In this document: one piece after another, positions 10,892-23,192 of the stretch
Numbering within the stretch: position 1 is the first letter of the stretch
Layout: each line of letters opens with the position of its first letter
Assembly: GCA_026826555.1 (NCBI GenBank)
Contig: JAKSZT010054304.1
Location: 27,856,457-27,920,456 of the forward strand
Reading direction: 5' to 3'
Source of the DNA: Tolypeutes matacus
Lineage: Eukaryota; Chordata; Mammalia; Cingulata; Chlamyphoridae
Length of the DNA stretch: 64,000 nucleotides
Made by a program: the position numbers and the translations under genes
The notes under the pieces: model-generated
The model's input: the letters and a program-made list of their open reading frames with translations, nothing else
Told to the model about the DNA's origin: nothing
The model's database searches: none

Positions 10892-12870
10892 TGTTTTTGT
10901 TTTTAATTTATTTTTTATTGTGGGTAAAAATCAAAAATTTCACAATATATACCAATATTTGTAAAATGATATATAAATATATATGCATATATGTGCATTT
11001 TCTTACAAAAATGTTATTTATATATATATAAATATATATTAAGAGGTGCTTAGATTACCTAAACTATTACACGGAACCCACCTGGATTCCCATGTTGCCC
11101 ACCTCCCACATCTCCCACCACATCCCACACAAACATCTCCCATAAGTGTGGCCCACTACCCTCAATGGACTTACACATCCTGGGGACTTGCCAACACCCA
11201 TAGACCACAGTTCACATAGTAGACCACACTCTCTCCCACACTGTTCTGAGTGGTGTGTGCTAATTTAAAATAGCCTACATCCGCTGCCACAACGGTACTC
11301 AGGACAACCTCCAAATCCTAAAGAAACCCCTGTATTTCAACTGCACATTCCCTTCCTGCCGCAAAAGTGTCAAGTGGCCACTGGCTCCACCTCATTGTTA
11401 TAATTTCTTCCATTGCTAGAATCAACATATGTGTACAACAGAACACCATCAAGTCCACTCTAGTCCATAGTTCTTCCCCCAATCCTGAGGGGACTGGAAT
11501 GGTGATGTCCACTCCACCTCCAAGTGAGAGAGGGCTTATATCCCATGGATATGGTGGGTGGGATGATCCTGTCTGCAGATGCAGACCCTCTCCATTCCCT
11601 GGCCTGGCCGTTGCCCATTGTTGTCTCCTCGCCAGGTGACATGGATGAGTCCATTGAGCTGTAGGGTAGGAGTTGCAGCTCCACCGAGATTCCATGCACA
11701 TCTGGCACATAGGTAGGCCAGAGGCTCCAGTCTCTGGAAGTATACCTAAAAACTCCAGCATCACATATAGGTTTGAATAGAAGGGACTGATGAACCATGT
11801 GCAGGGAGGACTTATTTGAGTCCAATTCTGTCACTCTCAGGAGTACAGATTCCAAAATAGAGCCCACTGATAAGGCATCAGTCTCTGGGGCTATCCCCCC
11901 TTATATAGGACCTGGGTGTCTCCAGAGGTCTCTGGAGCCCCTCTGTGTGGGGTGATAGGCACTTTGATGTTCTATGAGCTCCTATTGAGTTGTGTATAAG
12001 AGTTGCCTCTGGGATGACTTCCCGACTCTCTTTGAAGTCTCTTAGCCACTTGAACTCATTTGTCTTTACCTTTCCCCCCTTTTATCAAGGTCTTTTTCCA
12101 GTTGTGTTGCCAGTTGGCACTTGGTATTAATCCCTCGTTGCCAGGGAGGCTCATCCCCGGGAGTCATGTCCCACATTGGGGGGAAGGTAATGCATTCATA
12201 TGCTAAATTTGGCTTAGAGAGAGGCCACATTTCAGCAACAAGGAGGATCTCAGGTGGCAACCCTTAGGCATCCCACAACAGCAAGCTAAGTCTCAGTTAC
12301 TAGAGCAAAGACTCACAAGGGTTGTCATCAATAAAAGAACTCATCAGTGGGTCATCCTCTTTTGACAGACACTGTCCCTGCACTCAGAGGACTACTGCTG
12401 CTCTCTTGGAGACTGTGGCAGAATTCTCCAGGCTAGTAATTCAGATTCCCTCACTTATTGTGTGATAGTCCACCCATTGTGACCATGCCCCATCTTTTGA
12501 TCTTTTGAACAATTTTATATATCTTTCTTGTATATTCAGATGAACTAACTCCCATGAATCCCCCCTCCCAGACACCCTCCACCAATAATCCCCTGCAGTA
12601 CCCATTGTAACCCTACTGTGATCCAAATCCTCCATGAACATGTAGTCCATAAAATAATCAAATACACCTAATAGGAAAAAGAAACAACAGTGATAAACTT
12701 TCATGCAAGAGACAAACATAAGGAAACTCGGGAAAAAAAAAACAAAAAAACAAAAAAACAAAAAAAAAACCCCACAAATAATCAAACAAAAAAACAAAAA
12801 CAAAACAAAACAAAATATAATTAGTGGATTGGGGCATTCAAAAAATGGGTAAAAAAGCAAATGAAATGCC

Positions 12871-12919
<49 letters not shown>

Positions 12920-13700
12920 TTGTTTTCCTTTTATCACTGTGTTATCAGATGTCCGGTGTGCCATTACACCTTCCCCCTCTCAATCTCCATTGTCTCCCAA
13001 ATTTTCATTTAATTTTCAAAGAAGTTTTAGGTCACTGCAAAGTCACACACGGAGTACCAGAGACTCCCAGATACCAAACCACCCCCCCCTTCCCCACCCC
13101 ATATTAACCATCCCCCCCTTTTTTTTTGGATGTTAGCATTGTTATAACTGTTATACAGATAGCAAAATATAGCAACTAAACATTGTCAATGATTTACAGT
13201 ATAGTTTACAATTTAGATGATACAGTTTAAGAATTTTGATGATATTTACCTTATCCTGTGTCCATTACTGTAAGGTAATGAAAAACCTTTCCCATGACCA
13301 CCAAACACCCCATTAGATCTTGACTCTTCCCTTCCCCCCAGCCCCCCAGGGCACATGACACCACCCTATCTTGACCCATGGAATGTCAAGATTCACAGTT
13401 ACATGGCCTGGGAATTTGAACCTGCGCTTCCTAATCCACCCACCCGCCAGCGCTGCACCACCAAACCCAGGAACACCACCACCAATCTGCCCTATCCCCC
13501 AACATGCAACCACACTCTATATCTTTACCATAGATTATGTCCATATGGGTGATGGCTCAAAGCCTGCTCTTATATAACTCTCCTTTGTTAACCTATCTTT
13601 CAGACAATGGTTCTCAGAGACTGTTCAATTTCCTCAGTTCAGATCAGTGATATACTGTTCATCCTTCAGTGCCTGGCTTGCTTCACTCAATATAAGGTCT
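10892..13700 (-). mobile_element. L1-C 3' UTR, about 2.8 kb, composite
   Basis: Reading 3' to 5' on the minus strand: T-rich tail (10889-10920), AT repeats (10965-11040), the end motif 'gcttagattacctaaactat' near 11047, a GC-richer module (11070-12300) homologous to the L1-B 3' UTR, a further 430 bp, an A-rich (CAAAA)n block (12733-12815), a (TA)n run (12882-12918), then at 13010 a second copy of the end motif ('gaagttttaggtcactgc') and a more ordinary 3' UTR leading into ORF2 near 13700. The long open frames here (148, 135 and 139 codons on the minus strand) lie over UTR sequence and overlap one another, so I do not count them as genes. Confidence 0.65.
12733..12918. repeat. (CAAAA)n A-rich block and (TA)n microsatellite
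   Basis: 12733-12815 is A-rich with CAAAA/CAAAAAA units. 12882-12918 is a nearly pure TA dinucleotide run. Both lie within the L1-C 3' UTR. Confidence 0.9.
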
Positions 13701-16700
13701 TCAAGATTCATTCACGTTATTCCATGTGTTAACACTTTGTTCCTTCTTATAGCTGAGTAATATTCCATTGTATGTATGTACCACATTTTGCTTATCCATT
13801 CGTCTGTTGATGGGCACTGGGGCTGATTCCAACTTTTGGCAATGGTGAACAATGTCGCTATGAACATTGGTGTGCATATATCTGTTTGTGTCTTTGTTTT
13901 CAGTTCTTCTGGGTACATACCCAGCAGTGGAATTGCTGGATCATACGGAAAATCTATTGTTAGTTTTCTGAGGAACCGCCAAACTGTCCTCCACAGTGGC
14001 TGGAACATACTGCAGTCCCACCAGCAGTGGATGAGGGTTCCTATTTTTCTACATCCTCTCCAACATTTAGTGTTTCCTGTTTTTTAATAGCTGCCATTCT
14101 GATGGGTGTAAGATGGTATCTCATTGTAGTTTTGATTTGCATTTCCCTGATAGCAAGCGATGTTGAGCATTTTTTTCATGTGCTTTTTAGCCATTTGTAT
14201 TTCTTCCTTGGAGAAGTGTCTCTTCAGGTCACTTGCCCATTTTTTAAGTGGGTTGTTTGTCCTTTTATTTTCAAGGTGTAGGATTTCTTTATATATGCAG
14301 GATATTAGGCTCCTATCAGATATATGGTTGCCAAATATTTTCTCCCATTGGGTAGGCTGCCTTTTTATTTTCTTAATAACATCCTTTGAGGTGCATAAGT
14401 TTTTAATTTTGATGAGATCCCATTTATGTATTTTTTTCTCTTGCTGCTCGTGCTTTGGCTGTGAAGTTCATGAAACCATTTCCTATTACCAGGTTCTGTA
14501 GCTGCTTCCCTACATTATCTTCCAAGGTCTTTATGGTTTTGTATCTTATATTTAGATCTTTGATCCATCTTGAGTTGATTTTTGTATAAGGTGTGAGATG
14601 GTATTCTTCTCTCATTCTTTTGGATATGGATATCCAGTTCTCCAAGCACCACTTGTTAAAGAGGCCATTCTCTCCCAACTGAGTGGGCTTCGTGGCCTTG
14701 TCAAATATCAGATGACTGTAAATGTGAGGATCTATATCAGAACTCTAAGTTCGGTTCCATTGGTCAGTAGGTCTATCCTTGTGCCAATACCACACAGTTT
14801 TGATCACTGTACCTTTTTAGTATGTTTTAAAGTCAGGTAGTGTGATACCTCTAACTTCATTTTTCTTTTTCAATATGTCTTTGGCAATTCAGGGCCTCTT
14901 GCCTCTCCAAACATATTTTGTGGTTAGTTTTTCCAGTTCCTTAAAAAATACAGTGTTGACTTTTATTGGGATTGCATTAAATCTTTAGATTAGTTTGGGT
15001 AGGATAGACATCTTGTTGATGCTTAGTCTTCCTATCCATGAACAGGGAATATTTTTCCATTTATTTAAGTCATCTTTGATTTCCTTTAACAGTGTTCTGT
15101 AGTTTTCTGTATATAAGTCCTTTACATCTTTAGTTAAATTTATTCCTAGGTATTTGATTCTTTCAGTTACCATTGTAAATGGTATTTTTTTCCTGATTTC
15201 CTCCTCAGTTTGCTCATTATTGGTGTACAGAAATGCTGATTTTTGAGCATTGATCTTATAGCCTGCAACATTACTGAACTCCTTTATAAGTTCTAGATTT
15301 CTCAGGGCTTTCTATGTATAGGATCATGTCATCTGCAAATAATGACATTTTTACTTCTTCTTTTCCAATCTGGATACCTTTTATGTCCTTTTCTTGTCTC
15401 AGTGCTCACACAAGTACTTCTAAGACAATGTTAAATAGGAGTGGTGATAGTGGGCATCCTTGTCTAGTTCCTAATCTCAGAGCGAAGGCTTTTAGGATTT
15501 CACAGTTGAAAATGATGTTAGCTTTGGGTTTTTCATATCTACCCTTTATCATATTCAGAAAGTTTCCATCTATTCCTATCTTTTGTAGTTTTTTTATGAA
15601 GAAAGAGTGCTGTATTTTGTTGAATGCTTTTTCTGCATCTATAGAGATGATCATGTGATTTTTTTTCTTTCAATCTGTTTATGTGGTGTATTACATTGAT
15701 TGATTTTCTTATATTGAACCATCCTTGCATTCCCGGGATGAAACCCACTTGGTCATGGTGTATAATCCTTTTGATATGTTGTTGAAAGCAATTAGCAAGT
15801 ATTTTGTTGAGGATTTTAGGATCTAGGTTCATTAGAGAAATTGGTCTGTAATTTTCCTTTCTTGTGGAATCTTTATTTGGTTTTGGTATTAGGGTAATGT
15901 TGGCATCATAGAATGAGTTAGGCAATATTCCTTCTACTTCTATTTTTTGGAAGAGCTTAAGTAGAATTGGTGTTAGCTGTTTCCGGAATGTTTGGTAGAA
16001 TTCAGCTGTGAAGCCATCTGGTCCTGGACTCTTCTTAGTTGGGAGGTTTTTTGTTGACTGAGTCTATCTCTTTACTTGTAATTGGACTGTTGAGTTCATC
16101 TATTTCTTCTTTCATCAATGTAGGCTGTTTGTGAGTTTCTAGAAACTTGTCCATTTCCTCTAAATTATCATTCTTGTTGGCATATAATTTTTCAAAGTAT
16201 CCTCTTATGATACTCTTTATTTCTGTGGGGTCAATAGTGATATCCTCTTGCTCATTCCTTATTTTATGTATTTGCATCTGTTCTCTCTTTTTCTTTGTTA
16301 GTCTGGCTAAGGGTTTGTCAATTTTATTGATATTCTCAAAGAACCAACTTTTGGTTTTGTTTATTGTTTCTAATGCTTTCTTATTCTCTATTTCATTTAG
16401 TCCTTCTCTAATCTTTGTTATTTCCTTCTTTCTACTTCCTTTAGGTTTAGTTTGTTGTTGTTTTTCCAATTCCTCCAAGTGTGCAGTTAGGTCTTCAATT
16501 TTAGCTCTTTCTTCTTTTTTAATATATGAATTTATGTCTATGAACTTCCCTCTCAGGTCTGCTTTCGCTGCTTCCCCTAGGTTTTGATATGTAGTATTGT
16601 CATTTTCATTAGTTTCAAGGTAGTTACTGATTTCTTTTGAGATTTCCTCTTTGACCCACTGTTTGTCTAAGAGTGTGTTGTTTAACTTCCATATCCTTGC

Positions 16701-16759
16701 GCCTAACCTGTTTCTCTGGCCCTTAGTGATTTCCAACTTCATTCCATTGTGGTCAGAGA
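13701..16759 (-). pseudogene. L1-C ORF2 (reverse transcriptase to C terminus), 5'-truncated
   Basis: LINE-1 ORF2 encodes the endonuclease/reverse transcriptase used for target-primed retrotransposition. This copy is 5'-truncated and lacks the endonuclease domain. Open segments on the minus strand, 5' to 3', are 16742-16035 (linker and coiled region), 15925-15539 and 15654-15406 (RT, with [13 protein letters not shown]), 15173-14985, 14678-14424 and 14008-13712 (C terminus, ending MEYYSAIRRNK). The RT catalytic motif FADD is intact at 15328-15339 and the Cys motif HCWWDC is intact at 14012-14029. Neighbouring segments fall in different frames, so several frameshifts separate them. It is the best preserved L1 of the window but cannot make a full protein. 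Confidence 0.92.
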
Positions 16760-16774
16760 AATAAGCTAAGTTTT
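16760..16774. repeat. Right TSD of L1-C
   Basis: AATAAGCTAAGTTTT, identical to 10877-10891. It marks the 5' truncation point of L1-C. Confidence 0.85.
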
Positions 16775-19230
16775 AATTGTTGTACAGAAATTCTACTTAG
16801 TTTTGCATAATGATCCCTTATCCTGCCACTTTACTAATCTTGTTTATCAACGCTAGAAGCTTTGTTGTAGGTTTTTCAGGGCTTTCTCTGTATGATCATG
16901 TCATCTGCAAATAGTGAAATTTTTACTTCTTTCTTTGCAATTTGGATGTCTTTTATTATTATTTTTTCTTGCCTAAGTGCTCAAGCAAGTAATTCTAACA
17001 CTATATTAAATAAGAGAGGTGACAATGGCACCCTTTCTTGTTCCAGATATTAGTAGGAAAGACATTGGCATTTCACTATTGAATATGATGTACCTGTGGG
17101 ATTTTCATGTATACCCTTTATCATGTTGAGGAAGTTTCCTTCTATTGCTATCTTTTGAAGTGTTTTTTTTAATCAAGAAAGGATGCTGTATTTTGTCAAA
17201 TGCTCTTTCTGCATCAATAAAGATGATCATGTGGTATTTTTTCTTTCTATCTGTTAATGCGGTGTATTACATTGATTATTTTCTTATGTTGGAGCATCCT
17301 TGCATATCATGGATGAAACCAACTTAATCATGGTGTAAAATACATTTGATCTCTTTTTTAATATGGTTAGCAAGTATTTTGTTGAATATTTTAGCATCCA
17401 GGTTCATTAGAGAGATTAGTGTGTAGTTTGCTTTTCTTGTGGCATCTTTATGTGGCTTTGGTATTAGGGCGAGGTTGGCATCATAGAATGAGTTAGACAA
17501 TGTGTTCCCTCCACTTCTAATTTTGGAAGAGTATAAGCAGGATTGGTGTTAGTTATTTCCAGAATGATTGGTAGAATTTACCTATGAAGCCATCTGGTCT
17601 GGGCTTATCTTAGTTGGGAGGTTTTTGATGACTAATTCAATCTCATTACTTGTGATTCTTCTGTTGAGTTCATCAATTTCTTCTTTTGTCAAAGTAGGCT
17701 GCTTGTATGTTTCTAGAAATTTGTCCATTTCATATAAGTTATCCATCTTGTTGGCATATAGTTTTTCAAAGTATCCTCTTATAATACTCTCCTTCTTCGG
17801 GATCAGTGGTGATATCCTGTTTCTTGTTTGTTTGTTTTTAAACAGGAAAACTGTTTCAATAAATAAACAAAAATGAAAGATCATGTTTAAGAAAAGTTCA
17901 GCACAAATCCTGAATTTTTAAAAAGTTTTTATAATAGGTTTAAATAATTTCTCACGTACTGCAATTTAATTTTTATCTTAATCTCCAATCTGTCTTTTTT
18001 TATCAAATTGCTTTTATTGATACATATTAATAAAGCATCTTTTTATGTTATATATTTGCATATTCTCTCTCTTTTTATTTGTTAGTCTAGCTAAGTGTTT
18101 GCTGATTTTATTAATATTAAAGAACCAGCTTTTGGTTTTGTTCATCTTTTCTAGTGTTTTGTCAATTCTCAATTTCATTTAATTCTGCTCTAACCCTTGT
18201 TATTTCCTTATTTCTGCTTGATTTAGGATTATTTTGTTTTTCTTTTTCTTGTTCTTCCAGGTGTGAAGTTAGGTCTTTTATTTTAGCTCTTTTTTCTTTA
18301 ATATAAGCATTTATGGCTATAAATTTCCCTCTCAGCACTGCTTTTTTTGCATTCCATTGGTTTTGATATATTGTGTTCTCATTTCATTAATTTCAAGTTA
18401 GTTATTGATTTCTTTTTGCAATTTCCTCCTTGACCACTCATTGTCTAAATGTGAGTTGCTTAACTTCCTTATCTTTGTGCCTATTCTGGTTTCCTGCCAC
18501 TTATTCGTTTCCAGCTTCATTCTGTTATGGTTAGAGAAATTACTTTGTGTAATTTCAGTCTTTCTGGATTCATTGAGACTTGTTCTATGATCTATCATGT
18601 ATTCTATCCTGAAGAATGATCCATGTGTGTTTGAGAAAATGTATATCTTGCTGTATTTGGGTGTAATGTTCTGTTTATATCAATTAGGTCTAGATGCTTT
18701 AACATATTATTCAAGGCCTTTGTTTCTTTATTGACTCTCTGTCAAGTGTTCTGCCTAATGGTGATAAGGGTATATTAAAGTCTCCCACTATAATTGTAGA
18801 GGCATTTATTTCTCCATTTAGTTTTTCCAGTGTGTACCTCATGTATTTTGGTTCACCCTGGTTAGATGCATTAATGTTTATGATTGTTATTTCTTCTTGA
18901 AGATTATCCCTTTTATTAATATATAGTGTCTTTCTTTGTCTCTTACAATAGTTTTGCATTTAAAATCTCTTTTGTCCTATATTAATATAGCTACTCCTAC
19001 TCTTATCTGGTTGTTGTTTGCATGAAAAATTGTTTTCCAACCATTCACTCGCAACCTCCTTGTGTCACTGGGTCTAAGGTGAGTTTCTTGTAGACAGCAA
19101 ATACATGGGTCATATTTCCTTATCCATTCTGCCAATTTGTGTCTTTGATTGGGCAGTTTAATACTTTAACATTCAAGATTATTACTGTCAAGGCAGTACT
19201 TACATTAGCCATTTTTATTTAGGTTTTTAC
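16775..19230 (-). pseudogene. L1-B ORF2 (endonuclease to RT), internally deleted
   Basis: Minus-strand ORF2 of a second L1, colinear with L1-C from the RT region upward. The endonuclease is recognisable (18959-18711 contains TIIVGDFNIPLS), as are the linker (17884-17582, with EKLYANKMDN) and the RT motif FADD at 16900-16911. The part after the RT core, about 2.9 kb counting the proximal 3' UTR, is missing; sequence jumps from RT directly to the L1-B 3' UTR at 10891 once L1-C is removed. A foreign segment of about 200 bp interrupts it at 17830-18036. Frames are broken many times. Confidence 0.85.
17830..18036. other. Unidentified insert of about 205 bp in L1-B
   Basis: Compared with L1-C (16240-16265), L1-B is continuous up to 'gatatcctgtttctt' and again from 'tatatttgcatattctctc'. 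The AT-rich bases between have no counterpart in L1-C or L1-A. They contain AATAAA on the plus strand ('caataaataaac', 'attaataaagc'). I do not recognise a family and see no clear TSD. Confidence 0.55.
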
Positions 19231-19994
19231 ATGTCATATTTTGTTTCTATTGCTCTTTTTATCTTTTTAGTTATTCTTACTAATAACCTTCCTTTCCACA
19301 CTGTCCTCCAACCCTCTTCCTCCTGTTTTTTTTTCTTTTAGCCTGCAGAACTCTCTTTAGTAATTTTTGAAGGGCAGGTTTCTTGTTGACAAACTATCTT
19401 AATTTGTGTTTAGCTGTGACTATTTTGAAACCTCCCTCATGTTTGAATGCCAGCTTTGCTGGATACAGAATTTTTGATTGGCAGTTTTGTTCCTTTAGCA
19501 CCTTAGCCATGTCATACCACTGTTTTCTTGCCTCTATGCTATCAGATGAGAAATCAACACTTTATCTTATCAAGCTTCCCTCACATGTGATGGAACATTT
19601 TTCTCTTGCTGCTTTCAGTATTCTCTCTTTGTCTTGAACATTTGACGATTTGATAAGTATATGTCTTGGTGTTGGCCTGTTAGGATTTATACTATTTGGT
19701 GTGTGCTGTGCTTCCTGGACATGTACATCTATGTCCCTCAAAAGATTTGGGAAATTTTCAGCCATTATTTCCTCTAACATTCCTTCTGCCTCTTTCCCTT
19801 CTCTTCTCCTTCTGGGATGCCTATAAAGCATATGTTCATGCATTTCATGTTGTCATTCAATTCCTTGAGTCCCTGCCAATTTTTTTCTGTCTTTTTATCT
19901 ATCTGTTCTACTGTCTCTGTGATTTTTAGATGTACTAACTTAGACACCACTAATTCTTTCCTCTGCCTGTTCAAATCTGCTGTTATATTCTTCC
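19231..19994 (-). pseudogene. L1-B inter-ORF region and ORF1 fragment
   Basis: Minus strand. L1 ORF1 encodes the RNA-binding chaperone (coiled coil, RRM, C-terminal domain). The frame 19843-19562 carries the conserved PRHILIKSSNVQDKERILKA stretch typical of the RRM to CTD region, and near 19430-19475 the reverse strand encodes YPAKLAF-type CTD sequence. 19974-19774 carries the preceding coiled-coil/RRM part (LKELNDNMKCMNICFIGIPE). The copy stops at 'cttccagtgtactttt', where L1-A ORF2 resumes, so the coiled-coil N terminus and 5' UTR are missing. Confidence 0.88.
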
Positions 19995-22492
19995 AGTGTA
20001 CTTTTATTGGGACTGTGTTGAACCTTAAATAAATTTGAGTATAACTGAAACCTTAATGATATTTAGTTTTCCAAAGCATGAATATGGAATGTCCTTCCAT
20101 TTATTTAAGTCTTCTTCAGTTTCTTTTAGCAATGCTTTGTAGTTTTCTGAATACAGTTCCTTTAGGCCCTTGGTTAATTTTATTCCTAAACATTTGATTT
20201 TTTTAGTCACTTGTATAAATGGAATTTTTTTTCTAATTTCCTTTCTCAGAATGCACATCAGTAGTGTATAAAAACAGTATTGATTTTTGAATATTAATCT
20301 TGTATCCCACCAGTTTGCTGAACCCGACTATTAATTCTAGTTGCATTTTTGTGTGTGTGGATTTTTCCTTTTTTTCAAGATATATGATCATTTTATCAGC
20401 TAATAGAGAAAGTTTTACTTCTTCCTTTCCTATTTGAGTGCCTTTTATTCTTTGTCTAGACTAATTGCTCTAGCTAGAACTTCTAGCACAATATTGAATA
20501 ATGGTGACAGTGGACATCCTTATCTTCTTCCTGATCTCAGTGGGAAAGCTTTTAGTCTTTCACTGTTGAGTACAATGCTAGCTGTATGTTTTTCATATGC
20601 AATCTACCATATTGAGAAAGCTTCTTTCTATTCCTATCTTTTGGAGTGTTTTGATCAAGAAACAGTGCTGTGTTTTGTCAGATTCCTTTTCTGCATCAAT
20701 TGAGAGGATCATGTGATTTTTCTTCTTCAGTTTATCAATGTGGTTTATTACACTAATTTATTTTCTTGTGTTGAACCACCTTTGCATACTTGGGATAAAA
20801 CGCACTTGATCATGGTATATAATTCTTTTAATGTGCTTTTGGATTCAGTTTGCAAGTATTTTGTTGAGGATTTTTGCATCTATATACATTAGAGCTATTG
20901 GGTTGTAATTTTTTTTTTTTTTTTTTTTCTGTAGTATCTTTATCTGATTAGTATTAGGGTTATGTTGGCTCTTAGAATGTGTTTGGTAGCATTCTATCCT
21001 GTTCACTTTTTTGTAAATTGAGCAAGATTGGTATTAGCTCATCTTTGAATGATTGGTAAAATTCACCTTTGATTCCATCTGGTCCCAGGCTTTCCATCTT
21101 TGGGAAGTTTTTGATGACTGTTTCAATCTCTTCACTTGTGATTGTTTTGTTGAAGTCTTCTATTTCTTGTCGGGCCAGTGTAAGTGGTTTGTATGCTTCT
21201 AAGAATTGTTCCATCTCCTCTGTATTGTCTAGTTTAGCGTACAGTTTTTCATAGTATCCTCTTATGATCTGTCTTATTTCTGTGGGGTCAGTGGTATTGT
21301 CTCCCCTCTCACTTCTGGTTTTATTTATTTGCTTCTTTTCTCTTTTTTTCTTTGTCAGTGTAGCAAAGAGGGTGTTGATTTTGTTTATTTTCTCAAAGAA
21401 TCAACTTTTTGTTTTGTTGATCTTCTCTACTGTTATTTGTTGTTCTCAATTTCATTTATTTCTGCTCTGATCCTTACTGTTTCTTTCCTTCAGATTGGTT
21501 TGTAGTTAGTTTGCTGTTCTTTTTTTTAATACTCTAGGTCCACAGTTAGGTCTTCAATTTTAGTTCTTTCTTCTTTTTTAATGTAAGCCTTGAGGGCTAT
21601 AAATTTCCCTCAGCACTGTCCGATAGGTTTTGATATGTTTTGTTCTCATATTCATTCATTTCAAGATATTTGCTGAATTCTCTTGCAATTTCTTCTTTGA
21701 CCCACTGATTATTTAAGAGTGTGTTGTTCAATCCCCATATATTTATGAATTTTCCCTTTTTCCATCCATTATTGATTTCTAACTTCATTCCATTATGATC
21801 AGAGAAAGCATTTTGTATAATTTCAATCATTTTAAATTTATTAAGATTTGTCTTGTGACCCAATATATGGTCTATCTTGGGGGAGGATCCGTGGACACTT
21901 GAATGCATATCCTGCTATTTTGGGATACAATGTTCTATAGATGTCTTTAGCTCTAGTTCATTTATCATATTATTCAAGCTTTCTGTTTCTTTATTTATCC
22001 TCTGTCCAGATGTTGTATCCAATACTGAGAATGGTGTATTGAAGTCTCCAACTATTATTGTAGAGACATCTATTTCTCCCTTTAGCTTTGCCAGTGTATG
22101 CCTCATGTATATTTGGGCACTGAGGTGTGTTGCATAAATATTTAGTATAGTCATTTCTTCTTGCTGAATTGTCCCTTTATTAATATATAATGACCTTCTT
22201 CATCCCTTATAACAGTTTTGCATTTAAAATCTATTTTGTTCCATATTAGTATTGCTTCTTCAGCTCTTTTTTGGTTATTATTTGTGTGGAATATCTTTTT
22301 CCAACCTTTCACTTTTAACCTGGTTATTTCCTTATGTCTGAGATAAGTCTCTTGTGGACAACATATAGATGGCTCATTTTTAAAAAAATCCTTTCTCTGT
22401 CTTTTGATTGGAGAGTTCAATCCAATAACATTCAGTGTTACTACTATAAAGGTAATACTTACTTTGAACATTTTATCTTTTGGTTTTCCCAT
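19995..22492 (-). pseudogene. L1-A ORF2 (endonuclease to RT)
   Basis: Minus-strand ORF2 of the oldest L1. The N-terminal endonuclease is visible in 22492-22151 (TLNVIGLNSPIKRQR) and 22154-21915 (STIIVGDFNTPFS). The linker lies in 21908-21597 and 21214-20972, and the RT to thumb part in 20258-20025. The catalytic motif reads LADK instead of FADD at 20392-20403, so the second aspartate is lost. A T20-plus run at 20909-20930 adds further damage. Its missing C-terminal part fits the pieces at 8422-9766, which end about where this one starts. Confidence 0.88.
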
Positions 22493-23180
22493 GTCATATT
22501 TTCTTATTGTTTTTCTTTTTAACGTTTTAGTTACCCTTACTAATAATCTTCATTTCTACACTCTTTTCCAAGTCTCTCTCTCCTGTCTTTTCTTTTCAAG
22601 CTGCAACACTTCCTTTAATATTTCTCATAAAACTGGTCTCTTGGTGACAAACTGTCACATTTTCTGTTTATCTGTAAAAACTTTATACTCACCCTCATTT
22701 TTGAAGGACAATTTTGCTGGATAAAGAGTTTTTCCTTGCTAATTTTTTTCTTTCAGAATCTTAAATGTATCATACGGCTGCCTTCTGTTTCCATGGTTTC
22801 TGATGAGAAATTGGCACTTAGCCTTAATTAGCATCCCTTGTATGTGATGAATTGCTTTTCTCTTGCTGCTTTCAGAATTCTTTTAATCTCTGGCATTTGA
22901 TATTCTGAAATGTCAAAGTAGGTCTCAGAGTAGGTCTATTCTGATTTATTTTGTGTATGTTGTCCTTCTTGGATATTAATATATATGTCTTATATAATGG
23001 TTGGAAAAATTTTAACCATTATTCCTTCAAATATTCTTTCTGCCCCTTTTTTCCTTCCCAGACACCCATAATGTGTGTTTCATGCTGTCATTCAATTCCT
23101 GGAGATCCTGTTCAATTTTTTTTTCCAAGTTTTTCTTTGTCTGTTCTTCTGTCTTTTCAAGTTCAGATGCTCTATCTTCT
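22493..23180 (-). pseudogene. L1-A inter-ORF region and ORF1 fragment
   Basis: Minus strand. The antisense 'tttttgaaggacaattttgctgg' near 22700 is the ORF1 C-terminal domain segment also seen in L1-B. The text up to 23180, with 'gacacccataatgtgtg' and 'ctgtcattcaattcctgg', matches ORF1 RRM and coiled-coil sequence; the peptide LEKKIEQDLQELNDSMKHTL is readable in the frame 23332-23027. Frames are heavily broken. A SINE interrupts it at 23193. Confidence 0.8.
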
Positions 23181-23192
23181 AATTTACTTATC

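Noticed and set aside
11318..11867. Two overlapping minus-strand open frames of 148 and 135 codons
   Set aside because: They overlap in different frames and lie within L1 3' UTR sequence homologous to 10080-10860, where the frames are not kept. No domain is visible.
12441..12860. 139-codon minus-strand open frame rich in Phe
   Set aside because: Half of it is the reverse of the A-rich (CAAAA)n block. It is low-complexity inside an L1 3' UTR.
13701..16759. Active, intact L1
   Set aside because: The catalytic motifs survive, but the endonuclease is missing by 5' truncation and the remaining ORF2 segments lie in several frames.
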